A stretch of DNA of 64,000 bases from Roseovarius sp. 217 (GTDB lineage: Bacteria > Pseudomonadota > Alphaproteobacteria > Rhodobacterales > Rhodobacteraceae): contig NZ_CH902584.1 of assembly GCF_000152845.1 (NCBI RefSeq), positions 3,823,562 through 3,887,561 on the forward strand, written 5' to 3'. A program made the position numbers and the translations under genes. Shown here in pieces: positions 1-8,391 of the stretch; the first letter of the stretch is position 1; every line of letters starts with the position of its first letter. A model generated the notes under the pieces. It was not told where the DNA came from. It saw nothing but the letters and a program-made list of their open reading frames with translations, and made no database searches.

Positions 1-167
1 TGGCCACCGGCGGCACGGCGGCGGCCGGTATTCGCCTGATTGAGCGCCTGGGCGGGATCATCACCGGCTGCGCCTTCGTGGTCGATCTGCCTGACCTGGG
101 CGGCCACAAGCGGCTGACCGACATGGGCATGGAGGTCCATACGCTCTGCGCCTTCGAGGGGCTCTGA
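1..167 (+). CDS. apt: Adenine phosphoribosyltransferase, C-terminal part
   Basis: The window opens inside this gene. The last 55 residues begin [18 protein letters not shown] and end CAFEGL before a TGA at 165-167. ATGGTAAAG is the end of the PRPP-binding loop of adenine phosphoribosyltransferase, and the following segment fits the C-terminal strand and helix of that family. The enzyme salvages adenine to AMP with PRPP in the cytoplasm. The N-terminal two thirds lie outside the window, so nothing can be said about the start or promoter. The downstream gene is on the other strand, so apt ends its transcript here. Confidence 0.9.
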   Translation, partial: ATGGTAAAGIRLIERLGGIITGCAFVVDLPDLGGHKRLTDMGMEVHTLCAFEGL

Positions 168-172
168 GAGCA

Positions 173-196
173 GCTTTCATCGTTCTTCAAATACTC
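173..196 (-). repeat. Short dispersed repeat, copy 1
   Basis: Read on the minus strand this is GAGTATTT, then GAAGAAC, then GATGAAAGC. Two more copies with the same GAGTATTT start and a purine-rich GATGAAAG-like end lie at 3135-3157 and 52044-52066. This copy sits between the ends of two convergent genes, so it is not an upstream element of either. Confidence 0.5.
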
Positions 197-233
197 ACAA
201 TGCCCCGCCAGCCACGGGACAAACCGCATCGGC

Positions 234-1256
234 CTATTTCAACGCGTCCCAAAAGAGCGCCAGATGCCGTTGGACAATCTCGCCATAGCGCCCGCTCTCG
301 CGCAGCTTAGCGAGCCCCGCATTGAGCCGATAGAGATGCGTGGTGCCGCGCCAATGGGTCTTGGAAATCACCGCATAGAGCGCCTCACGCGAGAGCGGCT
401 GATCGACCGGCACCACCTGCCCGCGCAGGCCCATGGCCACGATCTTGGCCGCGCCCTCAAAGACATCAAGGCTCACCGCATCGACCGCCCCCGCCATCAA
501 GAGGGCAAAGCATTCCTCGGGGCTGCCGGGCGGGGTCAGGCTGATCTTGCCCTCCGCCAACCAGCGCCGGTCGGCGCGGTCGAGATCATGGGTAAAGCGC
601 CCCGCCGGGCGGCAGAGCCGCTTGCCCAGAATATCCGCATCCTGTGAATAGGCAAATTCACGGTCGGCCCGCCGGAACAGCATCACCGGCAGATCCATCA
701 CGGGGTCAGAAAAATGAAACTCTGTGCAGAGCGTCACCTCTGGTGTCATGGCGCAATCGGGCTTGATCCAGGGAAAGCCCATATCATAGCGCGTCTGCCC
801 CAAAAGCGGCTCCAGAGTCTGGCTGCGCTCTGCCTCCCACACGATTTCAAAGGGTACGGGCGAGGGGCTCAGCTCCAGCGCGGCATTGACCAATTCCGTG
901 ACCATACCCCCACCGGGCCAGTCCTGATCAACAAAGGGCGCATCCCCTCCGGCGGTGAGCAAGGTCAATTCCGCGCCGCGCTGCAAGAGCGGCGTGGCAC
1001 CGGGATCAGGACTCTGCGCCGGACAGGGAATATAGACCTCGCTCCCCGCCACGAGGATCTGCGCCTGACCCGCGACAGCGGCGCCATTGGCGTAATAGAT
1101 CAGCGTCCACTGATCGGCATCCTCGTAATGCACGGTGGCAATCGAGGTTAGCGTATCGCCGGGTTGCACGCGATATGTCACGTCACAGAGCGCCTGCGCG
1201 CCACCCGGCAGTATCAGGCCAAACGCCAGAGCCCAGCCTGCGAACCAGCCCCGCAT
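234..1256 (-). CDS. Secreted LysM plus solute-binding-type protein, second gene of pair
   Basis: This protein of 340 residues has a signal peptide (about 1-22, ending GGAQA), a LysM domain at about 26-77 (YRVQPGDTL, then IYIP-like VYIPCP) and a C-terminal region (about 95-340) resembling family 3 periplasmic solute-binding proteins. LysM domains usually hold a protein to peptidoglycan, so a periplasmic, wall-associated location is inferred. Six or more cysteines in the mature part could form disulfides. The neighbour 3 bp upstream has the same architecture and similar motifs (GFPW-KPDC in both), so the two look like a tandem duplication in one operon. No permease or ATPase gene is adjacent, so import is not established. 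A sensing or ligand-storage role is equally possible. Confidence 0.75.
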   Translation of the reverse strand: MRGWFAGWALAFGLILPGGAQALCDVTYRVQPGDTLTSIATVHYEDADQWTLIYYANGAAVAGQAQILVAGSEVYIPCPAQSPDPGATPLLQRGAELTLLTAGGDAPFVDQDWPGGGMVTELVNAALELSPSPVPFEIVWEAERSQTLEPLLGQTRYDMGFPWIKPDCAMTPEVTLCTEFHFSDPVMDLPVMLFRRADREFAYSQDADILGKRLCRPAGRFTHDLDRADRRWLAEGKISLTPPGSPEECFALLMAGAVDAVSLDVFEGAAKIVAMGLRGQVVPVDQPLSREALYAVISKTHWRGTTHLYRLNAGLAKLRESGRYGEIVQRHLALFWDALK

Positions 1257-1259
1257 CCC

Positions 1260-2345
1260 TCAGAGCCCCGCCCAGACGCGGGTCATATGGGCATCAATGA
1301 TCTGTTGATAGGTGCCGTTGGCCCGGATTTCTTCCAGACCTCTGTTGAACATGGCAAGCAGCGCTTGGCCATCCGGGTGCGATTTATGCACGACCATATG
1401 GGCACCATCAACCGAGATCGGCTGACCATCGGCCACCATGACGCGATCCTCCAGCCCCAAGTCCTTGACCTTGCGCCGACCCTGAAACTCGTTGAGGACC
1501 ACACCGTCAACCGTGCCCTCCACCAGCATGCTCAGGCAGGCCTCCGCCGTTGCCGGCGTCTCGAGCGTGATCACTCCCGCCTCTAACCAGTTGCGGCCCT
1601 GCTGTTCGAAGAGGGCAGTATCAAGGCCCGCAGGCTGACAGAGCGTCTTGCCCTGAAAATCCGCCGCTGAGTGAAAGGAGATGGGGCGCGTTCTGTCCAC
1701 AAAGAGCAGGATCAGCATCTCGAACATCGGGGCAGAGAACAGCAGGTTAACACAGCCGTAGACCTCGGGAGCCGTGGTACAATCCGGCTTGGGCCAGGGA
1801 AAACCAATATCAAGGAGCCGATTGGACAGGAGCGGATCCTGATGCGCGGACCAGTCATCTATCCAGTGGATGGCAAAGCCCTGCGCGGGGTTTGCCGCCC
1901 CCATCGCCGCACGCACGACCTCTGTCAGCATACCGCCTTCGGGCAGGGACTTGTCGGCAAAGGGCCACAGATCGCTGCCAGTGAGAATAGTGATCCTGTC
2001 CTGCCCGGGCGCCATGTCGCCGGCGACCGCCCGAGCCGCGGAGGTTGCTTTTTCGGGCTTTACCGTCACGGAGGTCGCTGCGTCCAATCCGACGGGCAGA
2101 CCATTGATACAACGCAGGTGCAATCGCATCCCGGCCCGGACCGTGTTGGGGTCACTGCCGATCTGATCCAGATTGGACGATTGGATCACCGTCCACTTGC
2201 CCGCATCCTGATAGTAGCGCTCGGCGATCATCGACAGGGTTTCGCCGGTCTGGACCACATAGCTGCCCCCGCAGCCCTGCGCCTCGGCCTGCCCACCCAA
2301 CGCAGCGGCGACCAGCAACACACCCCCACAAATAGCGCTTCTCAT
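1260..2345 (-). CDS. Secreted LysM plus solute-binding-type protein, first gene of pair
   Basis: The protein has 361 residues from the ATG at 2345, chosen because GGGGAAG lies 8 bases upstream and a signal peptide (MRSAICGGVLLVAAALGG) follows directly. A longer frame reaches 2399 but runs through the promoter. After the signal peptide comes a LysM domain (SYVVQTGETLSMIAERYY), a linker of about 40 residues, then a family 3 solute-binding-like domain starting near ITILTGSDLWPF. It shares GFPWPKPDC and the LCQPAG motif with the next gene. Ligand and partner are unknown. The pair is transcribed leftwards from a promoter candidate at 2370-2399. Confidence 0.75.
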   Translation of the reverse strand: MRSAICGGVLLVAAALGGQAEAQGCGGSYVVQTGETLSMIAERYYQDAGKWTVIQSSNLDQIGSDPNTVRAGMRLHLRCINGLPVGLDAATSVTVKPEKATSAARAVAGDMAPGQDRITILTGSDLWPFADKSLPEGGMLTEVVRAAMGAANPAQGFAIHWIDDWSAHQDPLLSNRLLDIGFPWPKPDCTTAPEVYGCVNLLFSAPMFEMLILLFVDRTRPISFHSAADFQGKTLCQPAGLDTALFEQQGRNWLEAGVITLETPATAEACLSMLVEGTVDGVVLNEFQGRRKVKDLGLEDRVMVADGQPISVDGAHMVVHKSHPDGQALLAMFNRGLEEIRANGTYQQIIDAHMTRVWAGL

Positions 2346-2369
2346 ACAAACTTCCCCAGATAATGGGGG

Positions 2370-2399
2370 TACTAAGGCTATTCTGGCAGATTCGGTCAA
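2370..2399 (-). promoter_or_regulatory. Promoter candidate for the LysM protein pair
   Basis: On the minus strand TTGACC (2399-2394) is followed after 18 bases by TTAGTA (2375-2370), a plausible sigma-70 -35 and -10 pair. The start codon at 2345 would lie about 18 bases from the expected transcript start. This rests on motif reading alone. Confidence 0.4.
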
Positions 2400-2431
2400 G
2401 ACGTTTCCACCCGGTTGCCGCCTTTGCAGGC

Positions 2432-3076
2432 TCAGTGCGCCCCCGCGTGACCAATCCGCGCCGCCAACCGCAGCGCATGGCTTGCGTCCTGACTGACAGG
2501 CGGCAAAACCGGATCATAAGCCGCCCGGATCAGCGCCCCGATCTCGGGGCGCAGCACCACAGCACCCCCCGGCAGCGCGGCCAGCGCCGAACGGTCCTGA
2601 AACGCCCAGTCCGACCACACCAGCACGCTCTGCACGATCTGGCTCAACGCCAATGTCTCGGCGGGCACAGCACTCAGATGCGCGTCCATCCGCAAGAACA
2701 CAAAGCACGCCCGAATGGCCCCCGCCGGATCAAAGCGGAAAATACGGTATTGATTGGCCTCCGCCGCCTCCAGCTTGGCCACCAGCGGGCCAAGATCGGG
2801 GATCAGCCGATCCAGCCCCGGCACCTCGGGCAATTCCTGCCACTCGCGAAAGAAAAACAGCATGAGATTCGCGCCCAGTTCCGGGTCGGTTTCGGCCATC
2901 TGATGCCCGGCCAGCGCCACCACCGCCTCGACCGCGCCCTTGACCACGCTCAGCGTCGCATCATCCGTGCCAAACACCACCGGCACAATGGGCCGCCCCC
3001 AACGGGCAAAGAAAAATTCGCCATCCGCGCGGGTAAACAGCGCTGCAATCTCGTCGGGGGTCAGGGTGTCGCTCAT
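2432..3076 (-). CDS. Conserved hypothetical protein, function unknown
   Basis: The protein has 214 residues and starts at MSDTLTPDEIAALF. The ATG at 3076 was preferred over the in-frame start at 3103 because GGAG lies just upstream of it. There is no signal peptide, no clear membrane segment and no catalytic motif that I recognise. It is acidic and Ala/Leu-rich, with a conserved-looking core (ELGANLMLFFFREW, YRIFRFDPAGAI). It resembles uncharacterised proteins I associate with Rhodobacterales, but I cannot name a domain. It is likely cytoplasmic. The gene stands alone, 86 bases from the LysM operon start and transcribed in the same direction. Confidence 0.6.
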   Translation of the reverse strand: MSDTLTPDEIAALFTRADGEFFFARWGRPIVPVVFGTDDATLSVVKGAVEAVVALAGHQMAETDPELGANLMLFFFREWQELPEVPGLDRLIPDLGPLVAKLEAAEANQYRIFRFDPAGAIRACFVFLRMDAHLSAVPAETLALSQIVQSVLVWSDWAFQDRSALAALPGGAVVLRPEIGALIRAAYDPVLPPVSQDASHALRLAARIGHAGAH

Positions 3077-3134
3077 GGGCAGGTCTCCGAATTTTGCGCC
3101 CATCTATCAACCCGCGCCATTTCTCGCAAACCCG

Positions 3135-3157
3135 GCTTTTCTTGCCAAAAAATACTC
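3135..3157 (-). repeat. Short dispersed repeat, copy 2
   Basis: On the minus strand it reads GAGTATTTTTTGGCAAGA followed by AAAGCC, similar to the copies at 173-196 and 52044-52066. Here it lies about 60 bases upstream of a start codon in the sense orientation. Confidence 0.4.
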
Positions 3158-3196
3158 AGATCAAACACCCGCCCCCAGCGCTTCAACCTTCGGATG

Positions 3197-3225
3197 GATC
3201 ACTCTGCCTCTTTGGCCCTGTTGCA
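3197..3225. repeat. Partial repeat of the ruvB 3' end
   Basis: These 29 bases match 4259-4287, inside the last codons of ruvB, at 26 of 29 positions in the same orientation. In the ruvB reading direction both spell A-x-GPK-x-QSD. The two copies flank the AT-rich gene at 3288-4076. The match is short, so chance cannot be fully excluded. Confidence 0.4.
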
Positions 3226-3287
3226 AGACCTACGGTACAATCACCTCGTCTCCCGTGTAGTCAATGGCCACCAGCCGGACAGCCCTA

Positions 3288-4076
3288 TCATTTCAATTTC
3301 TCCTCCGAGAGGGAAATTGCAATTTCTGAAGTTTCTGAAATACGAACTAACCTAGGTGGTTGCGTCCAGACAAAATCATCTGGGAATTCAATCGGCACCT
3401 CGTCGATGAACTCCTGAATGATCAACTGTGCGTTCAAGATGAGAATACGCAGGTTCCTCTTGGGGAATGGGCCAATCTCGATGCGAAAATTTCCTGAGCT
3501 TGGATACGCCGTAAGCTGACATGTCGGATTGGGAACGGCCTCAAGGGTAGAACACTCCACACGGGCAAAAATCTTTTCATCATCCATCAGAAGGTAGTTT
3601 CTTGGCAATTTTGCAGAGCCTCGATCATAACCGGAAAAGCAATGTTCAATTTCTTCGGGCACAATACTGGCGGATACGTACTTTCGGTCCTTGGAAAAGG
3701 TAAGGCTTCGCAGCAACACAGCTTGATCCAGTTGCGTGCAGTACGATGTCGCCAGTTCATATTGCGGCAGAATTCTATTCCTTAAAGGAATAGGAAAATC
3801 TCCTATAGGAGGGAGTATATTCTGGAGCATTTCCAGATCTGAAATCGGTTGGCCACCAGCGCGAAGAACGTATGCATAGGCGTAATATTTACAGGGAAGG
3901 TCTTCATAGTTTTGCATACAATTTTTCAACAGTACCCCTGCAGGACGCTGTATCCGATACTGAAAATCTGATTCCCTTTCCGATACATCTAAGCCTTGGG
4001 CAAGCCCCACGTGGGTGTACGAGACAATCATGAAAACCGTTACACTCAAAAAACGCGCAAAGGCCCGCTTAGCCAT
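3288..4076 (-). CDS. Orphan exported protein, AT-rich, function unknown
   Basis: The protein has 262 residues from the ATG at 4076, with GAGG 10 bases upstream. An in-frame start at 4139 would place a basic stretch before the signal peptide. Residues 1-26 form a signal peptide (ending HVGLA), so the product is probably periplasmic or secreted. The mature part has six cysteines, enough for three disulfides, and no recognisable domain. Base composition is clearly lower in GC than the neighbours, and codon choice is unlike theirs. It sits between ruvB and a conserved hypothetical, where many relatives carry ybgC-tolQ, so acquisition by transfer is the likely explanation. Confidence 0.6.
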   Translation of the reverse strand: MAKRAFARFLSVTVFMIVSYTHVGLAQGLDVSERESDFQYRIQRPAGVLLKNCMQNYEDLPCKYYAYAYVLRAGGQPISDLEMLQNILPPIGDFPIPLRNRILPQYELATSYCTQLDQAVLLRSLTFSKDRKYVSASIVPEEIEHCFSGYDRGSAKLPRNYLLMDDEKIFARVECSTLEAVPNPTCQLTAYPSSGNFRIEIGPFPKRNLRILILNAQLIIQEFIDEVPIEFPDDFVWTQPPRLVRISETSEIAISLSEEKLK

Positions 4077-4238
4077 TTTGATGCGCCTCAATTGACTGCT
4101 CGAACGTCGTAAGTCTCTCCACGAAAACCTCGCTCTCACGAAAAAACGGCACCACTTTCACTACCAAAAAACTTCCCCAGACCGCCAATCCTGTCGCGCC
4201 TCTATGCTCCGGCCCCATGCCTCCACCCTCCCCGGACA

Positions 4239-5273
4239 TCATTTGCCACTCTCAAACAGATCACTCTGCCCCTTTGGCCCCGGTGCAGCCAGCCCCAGAT
4301 GCGCCCAGCCGCCCTGCGCTAGCATCCGTCCACGCGGCGTGCGTTGGATCAGGCCTTGTTGCAGGAGAAACGGCTCGATCACCTCTTCCAGCGCATCGCG
4401 GCTCTCGGACAATGCGGCTGATAAGGTCTCGATCCCCACCGGCCCGCCCTGATAGGCCTCGGCAATCAGGCGCAGATAGCGCCGGTCGGCGCCGTCAAGC
4501 CCCAGATGATCCACACCAAGCCGCGTCAGCGAACTGTCTGCCAGCGCGCGGCTGATCTTGCCGCCGCCCTCGACCACGGCGAAATCAACCACGCGGCGCA
4601 GCAAACGCCCGGCAATGCGCGGCGTGCCGCGCGCACGGCGGGCAATCTCGCGCGCGCCCTCGGTGTCGGTGGGGATGTTCAAGAGCTTTGCGTTGCGCGT
4701 CACGATTTCGTGCAACTCGTCAATTTCGTAGAATTGCAGCCGCGTGGGAATGCCAAAGCGGTCGCGCAGGGGCGTGGTCAAAAGACCCAGCCGCGTCGTC
4801 GCCCCGACCAGTGTGAAGGGCTGCAATTCGATCCGCACGGTGCGCGCCGCTGGCCCCTCGCCGATCACCAGATCCAGCTCGAAATCCTCCATCGCCGGAT
4901 AGAGCACCTCTTCCACCGCCGGGTTGAGTCGGTGAATTTCGTCGATAAAGAGCACATCGTTGCGCTCCAGATTGGTCAGGATCGCCGCCAGATCCCCGGC
5001 CTTGGCCAGCACCGGGCCAGAGGTCATGCGAAATCCCACCCCCAATTCGCGCGCCATGATCTGTGCCAGCGTCGTCTTGCCCAGACCGGGGGGGCCATGA
5101 AACAGCGTGTGATCCATCGCATCGCCGCGCTGCCGGGCGGATTGGATAAAAACTGCCAGATTGGCCCGCGCTTCCTTTTGGCCGATGAACTCTGACAGCG
5201 CCTGTGGCCGCAGGCTCCGGTCCTGATCCTCGGGCAAGGCCGCGCCGCGCAATGTCGGGTCTGGTTCGGCCAT
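4239..5273 (-). CDS. ruvB: Holliday junction branch migration ATPase RuvB
   Basis: RuvB is the hexameric AAA+ motor that, with RuvA, drives branch migration of Holliday junctions in recombinational repair. The protein has 344 residues, normal for the family. Walker A is GPPGLGKTT (about 60-68), Walker B is LFIDEIHR (about 110), and a winged-helix DNA-binding part closes the protein ([10 protein letters not shown] near 320). The start at 5273 is 3 bp from the ruvA stop, so it is the last gene of ruvC-ruvA-ruvB. The next genes expected from relatives (ybgC, tolQRAB) are absent. Confidence 0.97.
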   Translation of the reverse strand: MAEPDPTLRGAALPEDQDRSLRPQALSEFIGQKEARANLAVFIQSARQRGDAMDHTLFHGPPGLGKTTLAQIMARELGVGFRMTSGPVLAKAGDLAAILTNLERNDVLFIDEIHRLNPAVEEVLYPAMEDFELDLVIGEGPAARTVRIELQPFTLVGATTRLGLLTTPLRDRFGIPTRLQFYEIDELHEIVTRNAKLLNIPTDTEGAREIARRARGTPRIAGRLLRRVVDFAVVEGGGKISRALADSSLTRLGVDHLGLDGADRRYLRLIAEAYQGGPVGIETLSAALSESRDALEEVIEPFLLQQGLIQRTPRGRMLAQGGWAHLGLAAPGPKGQSDLFESGK

Positions 5274-5276
5274 AAC

Positions 5277-5936
5277 TTACCCCTTCGGTGCCAGCCGCCG
5301 CAGGGCGGCGCGGATCAGATCGGCAGTGGCGGCCTCTGGCATCTCACCCGCGACCTGCGCCACAGCGCCCGCCGCCTCGCCGGGGGAATAGCCCAGATTG
5401 GTCAGCGCCGACAGCGCCTCGGCCTGCGCGCCGGGATCGGTCGGGGCGTGTACGGGGGCAATCTGTATCGGCCCTGTTTCGATCACTTCGCCCGCGTCCT
5501 GCGCGGGGGGCGGGGCGGCCCCCATCGCCATAATCAAGGGCGCCTTGTCCTTCAACTCATTGACCACGCGTTGTGCGGTCTTGGCCCCGATGCCTTTGGC
5601 CGCGGTCACCGAATGCCAATCCCCAATCGCAATCGCCCGGCCCACACCCTCGGGCCCCAATGCGCCCAGAATGGCGAGCGAGGCCTTGGCCCCTACCCCC
5701 TGAACGCTCATCAACAAGCGGTGCCATTCCTTTTCCACCAAGGTTGGAAAGCCGAAAAGCTGCAAGAGATCCTCGCGCACCAGCAAATCTGTATAGAGCG
5801 CCGCCATCCCCCCCACACCCGGCAGGGCCGAGAGCGTCCGCTCAGAGCAATAGACCAGATAGCCCACGCCGCGCACGTCGATCAACACGTGATCGGTGCC
5901 GCGATAATCAATCCGCCCAGCGATCCGCCCGATCAT
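5277..5936 (-). CDS. ruvA: Holliday junction DNA-binding protein RuvA
   Basis: RuvA binds the four-way junction as a tetramer and loads RuvB. The protein has 219 residues, starting [26 protein letters not shown] (OB-fold). Helix-hairpin-helix segments follow around 72-130 ([13 protein letters not shown] and [13 protein letters not shown]), then a flexible linker and a C-terminal domain that contacts RuvB ([14 protein letters not shown]). The ATG overlaps the stop region of ruvC by 4 bases, so translation is probably coupled. Confidence 0.97.
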   Translation of the reverse strand: MIGRIAGRIDYRGTDHVLIDVRGVGYLVYCSERTLSALPGVGGMAALYTDLLVREDLLQLFGFPTLVEKEWHRLLMSVQGVGAKASLAILGALGPEGVGRAIAIGDWHSVTAAKGIGAKTAQRVVNELKDKAPLIMAMGAAPPPAQDAGEVIETGPIQIAPVHAPTDPGAQAEALSALTNLGYSPGEAAGAVAQVAGEMPEAATADLIRAALRRLAPKG

Positions 5937-6439
5937 GCGCTGGCCCTCTGCACAGCCCGCGCCAGCATGTCGCTCGACCGGGAATGATGCGCGTGACAGA
6001 TCGCAATCGCCAGCGCATCCGCCGCATCCGGCCCGGCCAGCAGGACACCGGGCAGTTGCACCTTGACCATATGCGCCACCTGTTCCTTGGCGGCATGGCC
6101 CACGCCCACCACTGTTTTCTTGACCGTATTGGGCGAGTATTCCCCGACCGTCAGCCCGTATTGCGCGGGCACCAACAGGGCAATGCCCCGCGCCTGACCC
6201 AGTTTCAGCGTCCCCGCCCCGTCCTTGTTGACAAAGGTCTGCTCGACGGCCGCCGCCTGCGGGTCAAAGCGGTGCAGAATATCGGTGAGTTGCTCATAGA
6301 GCGACAAGAGCCGCGCCGCAAGATCCGGACCGGTGGAATGGCAGATCCCATTGGCCACATGGCTGAGCCTGCTGCCCTCGACCTCAATCACGCCCCAGCC
6401 AAGGTTTCGCAACCCGGGATCAATGCCCAATACCCGCAT
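5933..6439 (-). CDS. ruvC: Crossover junction endonuclease RuvC
   Basis: RuvC is the dimeric, metal-dependent nuclease that resolves Holliday junctions by paired nicks. The protein has 168 residues. Visible acidic catalytic residues are D7 ([12 protein letters not shown]), the glutamate in VEQTF and the aspartates in [16 protein letters not shown]. It is the first gene of ruvCAB, and its promoter must lie in the 309-base gap before the divergent DUF1127 gene. I looked there for a GTTC-N7-GTTC SOS box and found only a degenerate half (see rejected items). Confidence 0.97.
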   Translation of the reverse strand: MRVLGIDPGLRNLGWGVIEVEGSRLSHVANGICHSTGPDLAARLLSLYEQLTDILHRFDPQAAAVEQTFVNKDGAGTLKLGQARGIALLVPAQYGLTVGEYSPNTVKKTVVGVGHAAKEQVAHMVKVQLPGVLLAGPDAADALAIAICHAHHSRSSDMLARAVQRASA

Positions 6440-6748
6440 GTCTCTGCCCTGCCTTTTCGCTTTTTTTCAGCATTAGCACGAAACGGGAACAGGCACCAAG
6501 CGGAATGCGTGTTCACAAACTGCCCGATTTGGCATCATTGCGTTGCAGAATTGTCGCTACTTGGGACGTAGCGTCATCCAGGGAGAATATTAAATCGTTT
6601 AAAAACAAGTAGCTTACCCGTAGTTATACCCATGCATAAAACGCATAAGAACTATGCAATAAACTCGCCTTGTGAGAACGGAATTGCCGGACTACCTGCC
6701 ACTCAGAAACAGACATGCTCTGTCCCCTCAATTCACAGGAATAAAATC

Positions 6749-6946
6749 ATGGCCGCTCTTGATAGCACCCGCTCCCACACCACGAACGCCGGCTTCGGCG
6801 CAGTCTTTTCCCGCGTATTTTCGGTTCTTGCCGCATGGAACGAGCGTCGCGCCACCCGCGCTGCACTGTCTCGCCTGTCGGACCGCGAGCTTGATGATAT
6901 CGGTCTGAGCCGTGGCGACATTGACCTGGTTGCGCGTCAGGTTTGA
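6749..6946 (+). CDS. DUF1127 small protein
   Basis: The protein has 65 residues. The ATG at 6749 follows CACAGGA by 8 bases, so the longer frame from 6632 was not used. The C-terminal half carries the DUF1127 signature (LSRLSDRELDDIGLSRGDI), a short arginine-rich motif common in alphaproteobacteria. In some relatives such proteins affect RNA turnover and phosphate or stress responses, but the role here is unknown. It is monocistronic, followed by a strong terminator. The gap 6440-6748 before it is AT-rich and probably holds both this promoter and that of ruvC. Confidence 0.85.
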   Translation: MAALDSTRSHTTNAGFGAVFSRVFSVLAAWNERRATRAALSRLSDRELDDIGLSRGDIDLVARQV

Positions 6947-6964
6947 CCCTCCCTCGCTCCCATG

Positions 6965-7001
6965 AAAAAGCCCGCGCCGGTATTACCCGCGCGGGCTTTT
7001 T
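6965..7001. terminator. Bidirectional Rho-independent terminator
   Basis: AAAAAGCCCGCGC (6965-6977) pairs perfectly with GCGCGGGCTTTTT (6989-7001) across an 11-base loop. The A-tract and T-tract make it usable from both strands, fitting the convergent genes ending at 6946 and 7039. Confidence 0.9.
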
Positions 7002-7038
7002 ACATTTCGGAGCCGACTGTAGACCGCTCAGAGCAACC

Positions 7039-7383
7039 TCAGTGCAGGATCGGACGCAGATAGGACGCGAGTGTCAGGCTCAGCGGATCGGCCCGCATCA
7101 CAACGGACCCGGCCTGCTCGACAACGCTGCCTTGGGAAAGTTGTGACAGGCGGTCTCCGTAGAGAGGCAGCCCGAGATGCGCGATGATCACGGCCTTAAA
7201 GAACATGAACCCGAGAAACATATAGAGCAGACCGCGCAACGGAATGCCGGATCTGCGACGCTTTGGGCGAAAAATAATCAGCCCATCCTTGTCGACCTTG
7301 CTGACATAGCCCCGCGCTAATTTTGTCCGTTTGCGGCCAATCGTCTTGAGGCGCGCGTCGAACTCTTGAAATGCGTCACTCAT
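7039..7383 (-). CDS. Small single-pass membrane protein, unknown
   Basis: The protein has 114 residues from the ATG at 7383 (MSDAFQEFDARLKTIGRK). It has a basic N-terminal part of about 45 residues (RPKRRRSG), one hydrophobic segment (about 52-72, LLYMFLGFMFFKAVIIAHLGL) and a polar tail. This predicts a single membrane pass with a cytoplasmic basic region. A longer version from 7455 would add a segment with a lipobox-like ITGC, but it runs against the expected start. No function is recognised. It is convergent with the DUF1127 gene across a shared terminator. Confidence 0.6.
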   Translation of the reverse strand: MSDAFQEFDARLKTIGRKRTKLARGYVSKVDKDGLIIFRPKRRRSGIPLRGLLYMFLGFMFFKAVIIAHLGLPLYGDRLSQLSQGSVVEQAGSVVMRADPLSLTLASYLRPILH

Positions 7384-7492
7384 ATCGAGACATCCCGTTA
7401 TCACGACCCCCACCGCGATAAGGAAAAAGGTATGCCCGAAATGTGGCGAAAGCAAGGCAGACCCTCTGGCTAGCCCTAATTCTGACGCATTT

Positions 7493-8365
7493 TCATTGAC
7501 TTTTAGATAGGGTCAGCGTGGTCCAGTCACCAATCTCTTCGCGATGCTCGAGACTGTTTCCAATCGCGCAGTAAACGTCGCGAACCTCATCCGCTTGCTC
7601 GTTCAAAATACCCGAGAGAATCACCTTGCCCCCGGGCGTCAGCGCCGCCGTGATGCCCGGTGCCAGCTGGATCAGCGGCCCCTTTAGGATATTGGCAAAC
7701 ACCAAATCATAGGGGGCTGCCGCGCTCAGGCGCGGATGCTCCAGCCCCTCGGCCTCGATACACTCGACCCGGCCTTCAAGGGCATTTGCCGTGACATTGG
7801 CGTTTGCCACATCAACCGCCACCGCGTCGATGTCGCTGGCCAGCATGACACCGGGCCAGATCCGCGCCGCCGCCATCGCCAGAACCGCCGTGCCGCATCC
7901 CAGATCCAGCACAGAGCGCCCGACAAAGCCTTGGCCCGCCAGCCGGTCCAGCGCCTTGAGACAGCCCTGCGTCGTGCCGTGGTGCCCAGTGCCAAAGGCC
8001 ATCGCCGCCTCGATGAGAAGCGGCTCGCAATCCTCGGGCACCTTGTCGGCATCATGGCTGCCATAGACAAAAAACCGCCCCGCAACGACCGGAGTCAAAT
8101 CGCGGCGTACCTTGGCCACCCAATCCACCTCTGGCAACTCCGAGATGACAAAGGGCTTGGCCCCATGCACCTTGGCCAAAAGCGCCAGCGCCACCTCATC
8201 GGGGGCGGCCTCGAAATAGGCGCCAATCTCCCACAGGCCCGATCCGTCCTCCATCTCGAATGATCCGATGCCGGTCGGTTCCGGCTCCAGATGCTCCAAG
8301 GCTTCGGCCAGCGCCTCGGCATTGGCGCGTCCGGGCAGGGTCGTGAGGGCGGTAAAGGTCGGCAT
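7493..8365 (-). CDS. prmA: Ribosomal protein L11 methyltransferase
   Basis: PrmA methylates ribosomal protein L11 using S-adenosylmethionine. The protein has 290 residues from the ATG at 8365, preceded by AAAGGAAA. The SAM-binding motif is VLDLGCGTAVLAMAAARI, the acidic motif LASDIDAVAVDVA follows, and the substrate motif is YDLVFANILKGPL, close to the family's NPPF-like site. FGTGHHGTT before the SAM motif is typical of PrmA. The gene lies 26 bp after the MFS transporter gene and may share its transcript. Confidence 0.93.
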   Translation of the reverse strand: MPTFTALTTLPGRANAEALAEALEHLEPEPTGIGSFEMEDGSGLWEIGAYFEAAPDEVALALLAKVHGAKPFVISELPEVDWVAKVRRDLTPVVAGRFFVYGSHDADKVPEDCEPLLIEAAMAFGTGHHGTTQGCLKALDRLAGQGFVGRSVLDLGCGTAVLAMAAARIWPGVMLASDIDAVAVDVANANVTANALEGRVECIEAEGLEHPRLSAAAPYDLVFANILKGPLIQLAPGITAALTPGGKVILSGILNEQADEVRDVYCAIGNSLEHREEIGDWTTLTLSKSQ

Positions 8366-8391
8366 GCAGTTTCCTTTTCGGGAGAACGGGA

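Noticed and set aside
6511..6525. GTTC-N7-GCCC as an SOS box for ruvC
   Set aside because: The second half matches GTTC at only two of four bases, and no better site was found in the gap.
7384..7455. N-terminal extension with a lipobox-like ITGC on the small membrane protein
   Set aside because: The internal ATG gives a more natural start, and the extension would put a highly basic domain after a lipid anchor.
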